Shown here in pieces: positions 1 to 9,455 of a DNA stretch of 30,004 nt. The DNA lies in the IMG/VR virus record IMGVR_UViG_3300010354_000392, positions 1 through 30,004 of that record, one strand, 5' to 3'. Position numbers and translations under genes: made by a program. Origin of the DNA: a virus. How positions within the stretch are numbered: the first letter of the stretch is position 1; each line of letters opens with the position of its first letter. A model generated the notes under the pieces. It did not search any database and was not told the DNA's origin. It was given only the letters and a program-made list of their open reading frames with translations.

Positions 1-1548
1 AAAGGCAAAAGAGCCAGGAATAGAAAGCTGTACCCAATCAGAAGTAAATATTGTAGTGGATACTGTAGTGGGGCTGGTTATTGTTCTGACCATTCTATAT
101 CTAAGTTCTGGAGAACCTGGACCAAACCCAGAATCACTATTAATTACTAGTGATAGAGTATTTGCCCGCACAGTACCATCAAAAGTTGTTTGTCCTGTAG
201 TAACGGCTGAAGTTACAAATCTGGCATTACCATTTGCCCACAATACGGATGTTGCCGAAATATCATTCGAAAGTTTACTTATAAGAATTTCAAGATACAC
301 TGATATATCAACTGCATCAATCCCACTAGGTATTGTCACTGTGGCAGATGCACCAGTTTTCCATGTGTCAGGTTGCGTATCAGATGCTACTTCTGCGTCA
401 GTTATATTTGATACTTGTTGCAGCCAATTGACTTGTGTTAAACCTACTGCACTTCCAGATATTATTCCTGCCACATTTAAATTACCAGCCACATCAATTT
501 GTGTAGTGTTGGCGTTTAGTACGGGAGTTTCATCAACTTCTAATGTCAAACTTCTGGTTGATACATTATGCCCAATTCTCATTGATGCCGAATCTACGGT
601 AATATAACCATTAAAATTGGAACCAGATATTGTAAAATGTCCATTTCCTAAAGGACCTGGAGGTATATTTCTAGTTGTAAGTATTTTTACATTACCTTGA
701 ATATTTAAATCAGAAAGAATTGCTCCAGTGACTATTAAATTTCGAGTATTTACTAAATTATTAACAGTTATATTACCTGGAGAAATATTGCTTGTTCCAT
801 CTGTTACGATTGGTCCTAAAACTGTTAAATTTCTCACAGTAATATTATTCGTAACAATCAAATTACCTGTAAAAATATTACTTGTCACATTTAGCGTATT
901 TGCGTTTATACTAAATGCATTCATTGTTACGGTATTGAACGAAATAATATTTCCAATGTTTGCAAGAATTCTATTTGCTACAACATTTCCTCCAGCCACT
1001 ACGTTTTGTGTAACAGATAAATTTTTGGAAATTGTGACATTTCCTGAAGCAGCCAAAGATAATTCTGTGTTAGTTAAATTGACTCTTCCTGAAAGAGTTG
1101 AAGTTTGCCCAGAAGTCTGATTAAGGTATGCGCCAACATTAATATAGTTTGAAACATTAGCGAATCCGCCTACTTGCAAATCACCGAAATTAACTTGTGT
1201 TTGAAGTGTTGCGCCTCTTACTGTTAGATTTCCTACAGTTAAATTAGCTACTACATTTGCATTACCTGAAATAAAAACACTGTTACCAACCCAAATCGAA
1301 TCTCTTACATTGGCACTAAATCCGGCTCCACTAACATTAATCGATATAGTGTTAATTGTATTTGAATTTAAGGTGTTTATTAAAGCGGTACCATGCACAT
1401 TTAATGTGCCGGATCCAGATATAATTATAGTAGAGTTAGTATTAAAAACTTGTCGATCACTTAATGAGTTTGTAAATGATATTAATTGAGTGGTTGTTGT
1501 TAACCACTGACCAAAGGTATTTGCCGTTGTTATCTGATTAATTGCCAT
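1..1548 (-). CDS. Tail fibre-like virion structural protein, 3' end beyond window
   Basis: The frame stays open for 516 codons from the ATG at 1548 to the left edge, so the C-terminus is missing. The ATG has a good ribosome site (GGGA about 8 nt upstream). The N-terminus MAINQITTANTFGQWL resembles the attachment end of fibre-like structural proteins in marine T4-type phages. The visible body (residues about 45-350) is made of short Asn/Val/Thr-rich strands such as NLTVGNLTVRG and NLIVTNNITVRNL, the pattern of a beta-helix or beta-prism shaft. A more globular part follows from about residue 385 (WLQQVSNITDAEVASDTQPD). It overlaps the upstream 81-aa gene by 11 nt and is probably co-translated. 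A receptor-binding or fibre role is inferred from composition and position. No chaperone or tip domain is visible. Confidence 0.8.
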   Translation of the reverse strand, partial: MAINQITTANTFGQWLTTTTQLISFTNSLSDRQVFNTNSTIIISGSGTLNVHGTALINTLNSNTINTISINVSGAGFSANVRDSIWVGNSVFISGNANVVANLTVGNLTVRGATLQTQVNFGDLQVGGFANVSNYINVGAYLNQTSGQTSTLSGRVNLTNTELSLAASGNVTISKNLSVTQNVVAGGNVVANRILANIGNIISFNTVTMNAFSINANTLNVTSNIFTGNLIVTNNITVRNLTVLGPIVTDGTSNISPGNITVNNLVNTRNLIVTGAILSDLNIQGNVKILTTRNIPPGPLGNGHFTISGSNFNGYITVDSASMRIGHNVSTRSLTLEVDETPVLNANTTQIDVAGNLNVAGIISGSAVGLTQVNWLQQVSNITDAEVASDTQPDTWKTGASATVTIPSGIDAVDISVYLEILISKLSNDISATSVLWANGNARFVTSAVTTGQTTFDGTVRANTLSLVINSDSGFGPGSPELRYRMVRTITSPTTVSTTIFTSDWVQLSIPGSFAF

Positions 1549-1783
1549 TTATATTTCCCGTATTTAACAAACTCAATAATAATTGCTTTATTTCAGAAAT
1601 ATCCGTCTCAATTTTATTGATACGATTATTGATTTTTTCTTTTTCCATTTTTTCTTGATCGCGCAGAGCCTTTTTCATTTTATAATCATTGTATTCATTT
1701 ATATCAGTATTTAGTATGGCGCCAGTAGTTGTATCGCGAACAAGTTTAGTTCCTTTAACTGGAATATATTTTGGTAAGTCCAT
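1538..1783 (-). CDS. Small coiled-coil protein of the baseplate/fibre operon, unknown function
   Basis: An 81-residue protein. It begins MDLPKYIPVKGTKLVRDTTTGAILN, a short conserved-looking head with a VRDTTTGAI motif. From residue about 35 it is strongly charged and helical (KMKKALRDQEKMEKEKINN, then heptad-like INKIETDISEIKQLLLSLL), so a coiled coil is likely. It lies 3 nt after the DUF4815-type gene and overlaps the following fibre gene by 11 nt, which points to translational coupling within the late operon. I recall similar small ORFs beside fibre genes of marine T4-like phages but know no function. A linker, fibre connector or assembly factor is possible and is inference only. Confidence 0.72.
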   Translation of the reverse strand: MDLPKYIPVKGTKLVRDTTTGAILNTDINEYNDYKMKKALRDQEKMEKEKINNRINKIETDISEIKQLLLSLLNTGNINGN

Positions 1784-1786
1784 ATA

Positions 1787-4700
1787 TTACACCGCAGGTG
1801 TTGCTATTGCTCTAAAATCGCGAATTCTAGGAACATCGACGGTATTTGTTCCAGACATTACAATTTTTATTGCAAATGAATTAAACTCGTAGAAGTTTCC
1901 AGAAGTTGCTGATGTATAAACGACAGAGTTGTTGGCTTTATTGTTTACACCAGGTGCAAATGTTAATTCTGTAAAATCATCAAACGAATTAGAAATATAA
2001 TTTGGATTTTCAATTTGCGTCATTAATTGCCATTCTCTATCTGGCCATGTTTCTGCATCTCCTGCTGCAAGAATTTTATAATAAACTAAAATATTAGAAC
2101 CAGCAGGTTTATGAGCACTCAAATAAACTCTTAAATCTCCAGAGTTGAATCCGTCCGCTAATGTTATTCTCTTTGTTATGTATCTGCAAAGTGAATTTCC
2201 TCCGTTCTTATCAGTTTCGCCATTACATACGGCGGTTGCGACATAACCACCGGTGGCTAAGGTGCCACCAGTAATAGATACAGTAGGTGAGGTTCTATAT
2301 CCAGAACCTCCATTTGTAATTATAAGTTTATCTATAAATCTGGTCGATCCAGTTCCGGCCACATTTGCCACCGCAATAGCTCCTCTTCCACCTCCACCAG
2401 AAATGGTAATAGTAAAATCAGTCGAAACCGTGGCAGAAGTATAAAGCCCAGTATTTGACATGAAAAAATCACCATTACTAAGTTCTAGATTATTAATTCT
2501 ATTTTCTATTGGAATTATAGAATACCGGTCAGCATCTAATATTGGAGTCACATCTGGATTATTAGTGGACAATGTAGCTTTAACTTTGAAAGAATTTACT
2601 GATGTTGGTTCTATAACTCTTGAACCAAAAGTATCTAACATTAAAGTTGTCATTCTAGGAATAGCTTGTACATATCCCGTTTCTTGTCCTCTCTTAGTTT
2701 TTGATGTGAATGTATGTTGTAAAAATGTATTTGGAAAATTTAAATCTTGTGTGGTTAAAACCATAACATCAACATTTGCATTTGATGTTAGTCTATTTTC
2801 CGAGTTGACCCAATCGAGAGTAAATACTGCGGTTCCTTCTATTGAAGTATCCCATTCATGTTTATACAATCTAAACATTAGATCGGCATCTTGATCGGCT
2901 GTCCATGTGGATCCATTCTGAGATTTAAAAAATGAACCAGCATAAGGTTGTTGTCCAACAGCATTTCCAGTATTAACATCCTTCTCATCTTTAACTGCTG
3001 TCCAAATAAAATAATTATTAGAATTAGAAAGGACCACTAAAGCGTGTTCTCCGGGCAATAAATGAACTGGTGATTCAAATTCAAATTCTGTATATTTTGA
3101 AGGATCATCAAAATTTGGAAAATCTGTTGTTTTAACTTTGTCTGGCATCAGAGTTACATCACTAAAGGGCACAAATTGACCAGCGGCAGGATAACCATTA
3201 ACACTAGGTCTTATCTGCACTCTAACAGGAAGTTGATCATCTCTACTTTGAAAACAAAGCCTAACTTTAGATAAAAAGATTCCATCTGGATGTGCAGTAG
3301 CATCTACTAAAAATGTTTCTGCTACAGGATCAATCCAAACGGTTGTTCCCATGACTCTTTCTTCTCTTAAAGTAGAAACAATTCTATTTTCCTCTAAATC
3401 ATCAACTACCGTTCTAGGAGAAATGGTTGAAAGAATTCTTTCTTGTTTTGTTTGCAGAGTGCCTTGAGCATAAAAGGATTCAATAGCTCTTGAAAATGGA
3501 TACTGAATTGAACCATCAACTTGATTTGATAATTTAAAAGATTTTGCTCCGGTTGTAAAAACTCCTCCAGGAATATGAAAAGCACCTGCAATACAGCCGT
3601 GTTTATCCATTTTCATATTTCCGATTTGAATAATAGAATTTGCTCCAGGTGCAATTGTAAATGCTGGGCTAACAGTCATCACTCTTGATGCAGTAGTATA
3701 TGTTGCCACTTTAGATTCTTGACCAGCACCAAGACCCTTAACTATTCTGACTGGAGTATCAGTTATATTTGTGCTAAAATTAAAATTGGCATTTCTTGCA
3801 TCAGGTGTTAGCGTAAATGTAGTTACCGTTGGTGCTGGAGTTGCATTAACAAAGCAAGAATTTAAATTATATGAAAGCACTTTTGCATTATAACTTGAAA
3901 CATTTCCTTCAACGAATATACTAGCAGACCAAGTTATTTCATTTGTTGTTCCTCTACCAATGTCAACATTGGTCACATAAAGTTGAGTATTTGAAATAAG
4001 AATTGCATCTGCATTACCTAGAACCGAAGCTCCTCGTTTAATATTAACTTTTTCAGGCATCGCATTGTTAGCATAGTAACCTAGATTTCCAGTATCGAGT
4101 GTAAAAATATTATATACAGAAACATTATTTGAAATACTTTGCTCATCAAAAAATGGATATGCCACTTCAAATGGTCGCATTCCATCTAATCTATATTGAA
4201 TGTCAATGGCCCTCATATAGGGAATCACAGAAGTATCAATGACAGTTTCGCCCAAACTGGTTTGAACTGTTTCTGGAACAAAATATGTTAATGTTCCATT
4301 TCTTCGTTGAGGTTGATCATTTCTAATTGTGTTTAACGTATCGGTCCTTTGCCATCTACGTCCACTGGTTCTTCCATCTGTAACTAATTGTGAACGCGAT
4401 GCAGTAACAGTATCAGTGGATTGTGCAGAATTATTCCACGAACCCCATTCAATTTCAGCCCACGAGGAAACTTCATTTATGAAATCCAACATATTTTGAT
4501 TTTCTGCACTATCAATAATTAAATCAGGAAGTGTAACGGTATCAATCCAAACATCAGATTTTGGACTTATTTTTAATGCTCCTAAGAAAAATTGAACATT
4601 AAAAGGATTAACACTAATTGGCGTTGTGGCAAAAGGCTGATCAACAAAAATTACATTAGAATTACTTGTTAAGTAAAGAATACTTCCATCTCTTCTGACA

Positions 4701-7700
4701 TTTTGTATAAGTGAAGAACCACTAGAATTTTCTGGTGCAACTAATTTAAAATATCTGTCTTGTATTTTTGTTGTGGTTGTTAGTTCTTTTGCGTCGCGAT
4801 TAATACCAGCTATGTAATCTCCTCCTGTATAATCGACTATATTAAATCCAACAAAACTATCAGTAATGATTCCGTTTTTGCTTCTACCATATAAAGATGT
4901 GTCAGATTTACTCATAGCATCACTTTCTAATAATGAAAGTGCTGTATAATATTCTACGGCTTTCAATCTTCTATCAATTTTACCAATATCTGCCATTGTA
5001 TATCTTCTATTATCATATGGCGTAATTTTAATTCTACGAACATCAGCAGTATAAGCTGGTATGCTTATTTCACATATTGTTACAGAATTGTCTTTGTCAG
5101 TAGGCGAAACTGGCGTAAGTGTTGGTGTTCCAGTAGAAACGTCGTATATACCATTTTGAGCGAGGTGTAGTTTATCAATTCTTGGTTGATAGTAATCAAA
5201 AGATACTAATATTTCGCCGCCGCGTTTTGGTATTTTTGGACCAATAGTTGTAAAAGTAAAAGATGAGGGGGTTGAGGTTTCATTTTGCCATGATGGACGA
5301 AAATCTAAACAATCACTTAAGCTGTATTCTTGACCTCCATTTTTTGAATAATAAACTCCTATATCCTGATATCTACGCATAATTTCGTTTATTTCAGTAA
5401 CGGGATTCAAACCAGTGAAGTAAGATTCTATACTAAAATAACCTTGAGTAGAAGAATGGTCATATCTGTCAAAGCAAACGACAATTGGACCGACAGGGGC
5501 CGTTTTTCCAGTTTTTAATCTAATAAAGGAATGCTTGTATTCACTATCTGTATCATTTTGATATAATTGATAGCGATCGGTTACATCAATGGCTGTAGCA
5601 AGATTTGTTTGATTAATTGCGGTTCCATTAAAATCATAAACTTTTTCTAATTTTACAACATCAACAAAATATAAAGATTGATTCCTATTGGTCGTTTTTA
5701 CGACAGTATTAGCTGTAATATGAACTTGACCATTGGCTGCATAAGAAAATACTCTATTAGAGAGAACTTGAACTGGTGTCACAGCCGTAGGAATAAAGGT
5801 TGTATTTCCTTGTACATAAGTTTTTGATTTTTGATCTGCACCACTTTCTAAAGTTGCCAAAACATCAATTTGCATTGCAGCGCCGCCACTAATCAGAATT
5901 GTAATGGAAGATGTGCCAGAATTTGTGATTGTAATTGCGGATGGAGGAATTATTTGTCCAACAGTATATGAAGAACCTCCAGCTGCCCTACAAGTTATAA
6001 TATAATTCTGTTTTATACCAGTTATATCCGTAGATGAATCTAAAGTTATGAATTTATCAGTTGTTCCAGAAGAAAGTGTTGTTTGTCCAGCATTTAAGGT
6101 AACACTAAATCTAGATTGAAATGTATATTTACTGACCTTTAATGTTCCAGGAACAATATTTGTTTGTCCAAGATAGAAAATAGCTTCTTCATTGTTACTA
6201 TCAAATAAAATAGCTTTATTAGTAGTTCCCTCTGATGTTGGATCTATACCGAGTCTAGTTGATATGTCAGCAGAGGCCGTAATATTAGTTCCTGAAACTG
6301 TGACTAAACTTTCAACATCTTGAATATTGAATTGAAGAGTAAAATTGGTGGCACCTGTGGGTATTGTAACAAATGGAGGAGAAACTGTAGCGGTTTGAGT
6401 TAATCCGTCATAATCAACAATTATTTTATCAGCTTCATTACTTCCTGGTCCAGAAACAATTGAAAGAAAACAACCCGTGTAAGCATCATCAGTTAAAGAA
6501 TAAGTTGAAGGAAATTGAATTTTGGTTCCATCAGGAGCCGCTGAAGCAACAGAACCTCTTAATAATCCAATATCAGCATTAAAAATTTCAGTTGCAAATG
6601 TAAAATTTGTTGTAACAGAATCACTAATTGTTGTTACAAACTCGCACGATTTTACTCTAGCCGTTCCTATTTTTGTATTTTGTATGGTTGCCGCTGAAGT
6701 TGTTCTAATTTTTGAAGCCGGAACACAATGTAAATCTACTGTCGATAGTGTGTTTATATTGAATGTGTTAGAATGATTTGTTGTATAGAAAAAATTTCCA
6801 TAATTTGCATTTATAAATCTTCCATTTACGTTAGCTGAAGTTCTTGCTCTATCTACTTCAATTGTTTCGGGATATCTAATGTCTACACGATAACCATTAA
6901 CATATGCAGTACCTCTACCAACAATAAGATTAAACTTTGTATTATCTGTTGGATGATCTTTAGCCCGAACAACGAAAGGATTTAAAACATAGTTTCCTGA
7001 TTCTTCAAATGTTCTCTTGGCCATCTCATCGCCAAGTTTACTATAAACTGTTGTTTTTCTAGTATTTTGATATTGTCCAGAAACGAATTGTGCTAATTGA
7101 AGAAAATTAACTAAATCGTCAGTGGCATCGAGTTCTCTTGTTGATAAAGTCAATTCTACTTTATAGCGATCTGCGCCGGGAGCTTGATAATTTGTGCCTT
7201 CTTGTGCTGGATCAATTAATGATGAATCATCAGATGCTTTTATAAAATATTCATTTATTTCTAATCCCACTTTTAGTGATGCTGATGTTGTGTCATATTT
7301 ACTTACAGCAATTGATTGTGCATCTATTTTTATAAAAAAGCCATTGTAAAAAATGACGCCTTCATTGATACTAAATGCCTGTCCTTCTCCTACAGACGAA
7401 CCGCCTGTTTGCAAAATTGTTGCAAAAAATGGTGTTGAATCATTAGTTTTAATCAATTCTGCTTCAGTAAAAGGTTCACCAAAAGTTTGTTGTATCAAAA
7501 GTGTTGGAGGATCACCTAATGCCTGATTCTCTTCAATAGCAACAATTACTTTTGCTCTTTTTGTATTATTACTATTGAAGATAATTTTATCTTTAAAATT
7601 GGAAATATTAATTGCAACTCCACCATATTCTTTTTCCAATTTTAGAAACGTGCAAATTTGTTTTGTATAGGATGCACCTAATACAGGAGAACCATTAACA

Positions 7701-7870
7701 AATATTGAGTTACCAAATCTTTCGATTTGTTTTTGAATTTGAGTTTGTAGTTGCGTTAATTCTCTGGCTTGAACAGCATATCCTGGCTTAAAAAGAATCC
7801 TGAGAAACTTTTTATCTTCATTAAAATCATCATAATAAGGATTAAAATTAAAATTATTAGTGAGTGCCAT
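1787..7870 (-). CDS. Giant DUF4815-type virion structural protein (baseplate/tail fibre)
   Basis: At 2027 residues this is the largest gene here. The N-terminal 65 residues (NPYYDDFNEDKKFLRILF, GYAVQARELTQLQTQIQKQI, ERFGNSIFVNGSPV) match the start of the DUF4815 family found in T4-like marine phages. The remainder is beta-rich and Ser/Thr/Asn-rich. A GxGY module (LIITNGGSGYRTSPTVSITG) lies near nt 2240-2340, and the C-terminus (RIRDFRAIATPAV) looks like a short closing domain. There are no transmembrane segments. AGGA 6 nt before the ATG supports this start. It directly follows gp8, where T4 keeps the fibre-connecting proteins gp9-gp12, so a peripheral baseplate or long-fibre role is likely. 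This is recognition from memory of the N-terminal family pattern; the function is inferred. Confidence 0.85.
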   Translation of the reverse strand: MALTNNFNFNPYYDDFNEDKKFLRILFKPGYAVQARELTQLQTQIQKQIERFGNSIFVNGSPVLGASYTKQICTFLKLEKEYGGVAINISNFKDKIIFNSNNTKRAKVIVAIEENQALGDPPTLLIQQTFGEPFTEAELIKTNDSTPFFATILQTGGSSVGEGQAFSINEGVIFYNGFFIKIDAQSIAVSKYDTTSASLKVGLEINEYFIKASDDSSLIDPAQEGTNYQAPGADRYKVELTLSTRELDATDDLVNFLQLAQFVSGQYQNTRKTTVYSKLGDEMAKRTFEESGNYVLNPFVVRAKDHPTDNTKFNLIVGRGTAYVNGYRVDIRYPETIEVDRARTSANVNGRFINANYGNFFYTTNHSNTFNINTLSTVDLHCVPASKIRTTSAATIQNTKIGTARVKSCEFVTTISDSVTTNFTFATEIFNADIGLLRGSVASAAPDGTKIQFPSTYSLTDDAYTGCFLSIVSGPGSNEADKIIVDYDGLTQTATVSPPFVTIPTGATNFTLQFNIQDVESLVTVSGTNITASADISTRLGIDPTSEGTTNKAILFDSNNEEAIFYLGQTNIVPGTLKVSKYTFQSRFSVTLNAGQTTLSSGTTDKFITLDSSTDITGIKQNYIITCRAAGGSSYTVGQIIPPSAITITNSGTSSITILISGGAAMQIDVLATLESGADQKSKTYVQGNTTFIPTAVTPVQVLSNRVFSYAANGQVHITANTVVKTTNRNQSLYFVDVVKLEKVYDFNGTAINQTNLATAIDVTDRYQLYQNDTDSEYKHSFIRLKTGKTAPVGPIVVCFDRYDHSSTQGYFSIESYFTGLNPVTEINEIMRRYQDIGVYYSKNGGQEYSLSDCLDFRPSWQNETSTPSSFTFTTIGPKIPKRGGEILVSFDYYQPRIDKLHLAQNGIYDVSTGTPTLTPVSPTDKDNSVTICEISIPAYTADVRRIKITPYDNRRYTMADIGKIDRRLKAVEYYTALSLLESDAMSKSDTSLYGRSKNGIITDSFVGFNIVDYTGGDYIAGINRDAKELTTTTKIQDRYFKLVAPENSSGSSLIQNVRRDGSILYLTSNSNVIFVDQPFATTPISVNPFNVQFFLGALKISPKSDVWIDTVTLPDLIIDSAENQNMLDFINEVSSWAEIEWGSWNNSAQSTDTVTASRSQLVTDGRTSGRRWQRTDTLNTIRNDQPQRRNGTLTYFVPETVQTSLGETVIDTSVIPYMRAIDIQYRLDGMRPFEVAYPFFDEQSISNNVSVYNIFTLDTGNLGYYANNAMPEKVNIKRGASVLGNADAILISNTQLYVTNVDIGRGTTNEITWSASIFVEGNVSSYNAKVLSYNLNSCFVNATPAPTVTTFTLTPDARNANFNFSTNITDTPVRIVKGLGAGQESKVATYTTASRVMTVSPAFTIAPGANSIIQIGNMKMDKHGCIAGAFHIPGGVFTTGAKSFKLSNQVDGSIQYPFSRAIESFYAQGTLQTKQERILSTISPRTVVDDLEENRIVSTLREERVMGTTVWIDPVAETFLVDATAHPDGIFLSKVRLCFQSRDDQLPVRVQIRPSVNGYPAAGQFVPFSDVTLMPDKVKTTDFPNFDDPSKYTEFEFESPVHLLPGEHALVVLSNSNNYFIWTAVKDEKDVNTGNAVGQQPYAGSFFKSQNGSTWTADQDADLMFRLYKHEWDTSIEGTAVFTLDWVNSENRLTSNANVDVMVLTTQDLNFPNTFLQHTFTSKTKRGQETGYVQAIPRMTTLMLDTFGSRVIEPTSVNSFKVKATLSTNNPDVTPILDADRYSIIPIENRINNLELSNGDFFMSNTGLYTSATVSTDFTITISGGGGRGAIAVANVAGTGSTRFIDKLIITNGGSGYRTSPTVSITGGTLATGGYVATAVCNGETDKNGGNSLCRYITKRITLADGFNSGDLRVYLSAHKPAGSNILVYYKILAAGDAETWPDREWQLMTQIENPNYISNSFDDFTELTFAPGVNNKANNSVVYTSATSGNFYEFNSFAIKIVMSGTNTVDVPRIRDFRAIATPAV

Positions 7871-7879
7871 GGCTGTCCT

Positions 7880-9436
7880 TTAAAATGTTAAAACAAATCT
7901 TAATAATTCTGCTTGCCCCGAAATTCTTTGTACCTTACCAAAATTTCGAGCATATAATATGTCTCCTGTATATGGTTGAAATTCTGGATATTTTATTTTT
8001 ATAGCATTTCTAGTTATTGACGACGTTTGACCTGTGACTATTTGCCCTAAACTAAATGAACCTTTTACTTTTGATAATTTTATTATTGAAGATGATTGTG
8101 AAACTACATAACCTGAAAAAGTTGCATTAGCCGCATCAGGTCCTTGATAAACGAATTCATCGATTGTATAAGAATTCCCCGTAACCAATGTTATCTCGTG
8201 AAGTTGTGATATGGTATTGTTTGCGGTTGTACTATTAACTGGTATTGTATTTCCGTATTTATGTGGATCTCTTAAGAATCCAAATTGCCTAAAAGTAGTG
8301 GCGTCAGAAATAAGACCACCTTCTGTAGAATCACCATCTCCAATTTTTATTGCAACCATAACGGAACTTGCACCTAATTCTTTTGCCGGATTATAACCGT
8401 GTCCGAATTTTGGTGAAATGACTGGGCGAATAACTGCGCCAGAACCAGCACCAAATATCGTCGCATTCGCTCTAGTATAACCCGTCCCAAAAGTTGCCAT
8501 TTCTAATCTTGTAATTTGACCAGAAATATTAAATATTGACTGAAGCGGGCCAGTACCGACAGTAGCACCCGAACCATCTCCAGTTATCACTACTCTTGGA
8601 GTAAAAGATAAAGGATTATTTGTTCTCGCATATGTGCCGGCTCCAGCGGGATTGGTGTTCGTAGAAAGAATTATTCTATTTTGTCCAACAATAATAGAAG
8701 ATACGATAGTTCCAGTTGCTACATTAGTTCCCGTCACAAGCATTCCATTTGCAACTCCAGTCAATGTGGTTAGTGTGATGGTGTTTTTATTTGCAGCAAA
8801 ATCTGTTGCATTTATTGTTGTTCTCGCATATCCTGTTCCTGGTGAATTTATTTCTAAATTATAAATTGCACCTTGATCTAAATAAGAATAGCTAGTTCCA
8901 TAACCACTTACGTTTTGACTTAAAGGTACCGGTATATAGTTTAATGAACTAAATTTGTTGCCACTTGGATAAGTGAACATATATTTCCACAAATATCTAT
9001 CCGTCGGTCTAATAACTCCTTTATTTGTTGCTGTGGGAGTTAAATTAGGTCTTACTGTACTACGACCTCCATTATTGTTATATAAACATTTCCAAACTCT
9101 TCTCGTACTGCTATCAACAACATAAAAGTTTTTTGCAGTCATATCCACAGAATCATCGTATTCATCATAAATGGTGCCAGAGGTCCACTCGACTACAGGC
9201 AAAACTATATTAATGTCGGAACCAGTTATTCTTTTTGCGGCAAGCATATTATCCCAAACTTCTCGCTCATCTTGCCAAGTATTTTCTATTTCATCAGGAT
9301 TTAATTCGTCGCTATAAGAAATGTTATTTCCAATAAAAACGTAGCCTATTGAAGTGGGTTCTGGCTCATAGAAACTTTCATTGAATTGTTCTGCAAGAAA
9401 CAGTGATAATTTATTGGATGTATAATTTTTTGCCAT
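7880..9436 (-). CDS. 8: Baseplate wedge protein gp8-like
   Basis: 518 residues against 334 in T4 gp8. Both ends align with gp8. The N-terminal third has SIGYVFIGNNISYSDE, NIVLPVVEWTSGTIYDEYD, NFYVVDSSTRRVWKCLY and GVIRPTDRYLWKYMF, comparable to the T4 segments around VIPRRDWGDTRY and EPGDGYVWEYLF. The C-terminus (YTGDILYARNFGKVQRISG...LLRFVLTF) parallels T4 GEMIYMENRPPI...INILFTF. The extra length is mostly residues 191-343, a beta-rich insert with GxGY motifs (SPGTGYAR, TFGTGYTR). gp8 is a dimeric wedge component that binds gp6, gp7 and gp10. It sits 19 nt after gp7. There is no Shine-Dalgarno; instead GATAAATA lies exactly 5 nt before the ATG (9442-9449). Confidence 0.87.
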   Translation of the reverse strand: MAKNYTSNKLSLFLAEQFNESFYEPEPTSIGYVFIGNNISYSDELNPDEIENTWQDEREVWDNMLAAKRITGSDINIVLPVVEWTSGTIYDEYDDSVDMTAKNFYVVDSSTRRVWKCLYNNNGGRSTVRPNLTPTATNKGVIRPTDRYLWKYMFTYPSGNKFSSLNYIPVPLSQNVSGYGTSYSYLDQGAIYNLEINSPGTGYARTTINATDFAANKNTITLTTLTGVANGMLVTGTNVATGTIVSSIIVGQNRIILSTNTNPAGAGTYARTNNPLSFTPRVVITGDGSGATVGTGPLQSIFNISGQITRLEMATFGTGYTRANATIFGAGSGAVIRPVISPKFGHGYNPAKELGASSVMVAIKIGDGDSTEGGLISDATTFRQFGFLRDPHKYGNTIPVNSTTANNTISQLHEITLVTGNSYTIDEFVYQGPDAANATFSGYVVSQSSSIIKLSKVKGSFSLGQIVTGQTSSITRNAIKIKYPEFQPYTGDILYARNFGKVQRISGQAELLRFVLTF

Positions 9437-9441
9437 AAAAC

Positions 9442-9449
9442 TATTTATC
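9442..9449 (-). promoter_or_regulatory. NATAAATA late-promoter-like element 5 nt before gp8 ATG
   Basis: Minus strand reads GATAAATA, then GTTTT, then ATG. It matches 7 of 8 bases of the T4 late -10 element TATAAATA and all of the looser NATAAATA form used in cyanophages. It fills most of the 19-nt gp7-gp8 gap, and no Shine-Dalgarno is present. With T4 late spacing, transcription would begin at or next to the A of the ATG. Confidence 0.45.
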
Positions 9450-9455
9450 TTGAAT

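Noticed and set aside
56-1120. Plus-strand open frames of 183 and 130 codons
   Set aside because: They lie antisense to the fully open fibre frame on the minus strand, have low-complexity products and lack ribosome sites.
8256-8263. CATAAATA on the minus strand inside gp8
   Set aside because: No gene start follows at a useful distance; treated as a background match.
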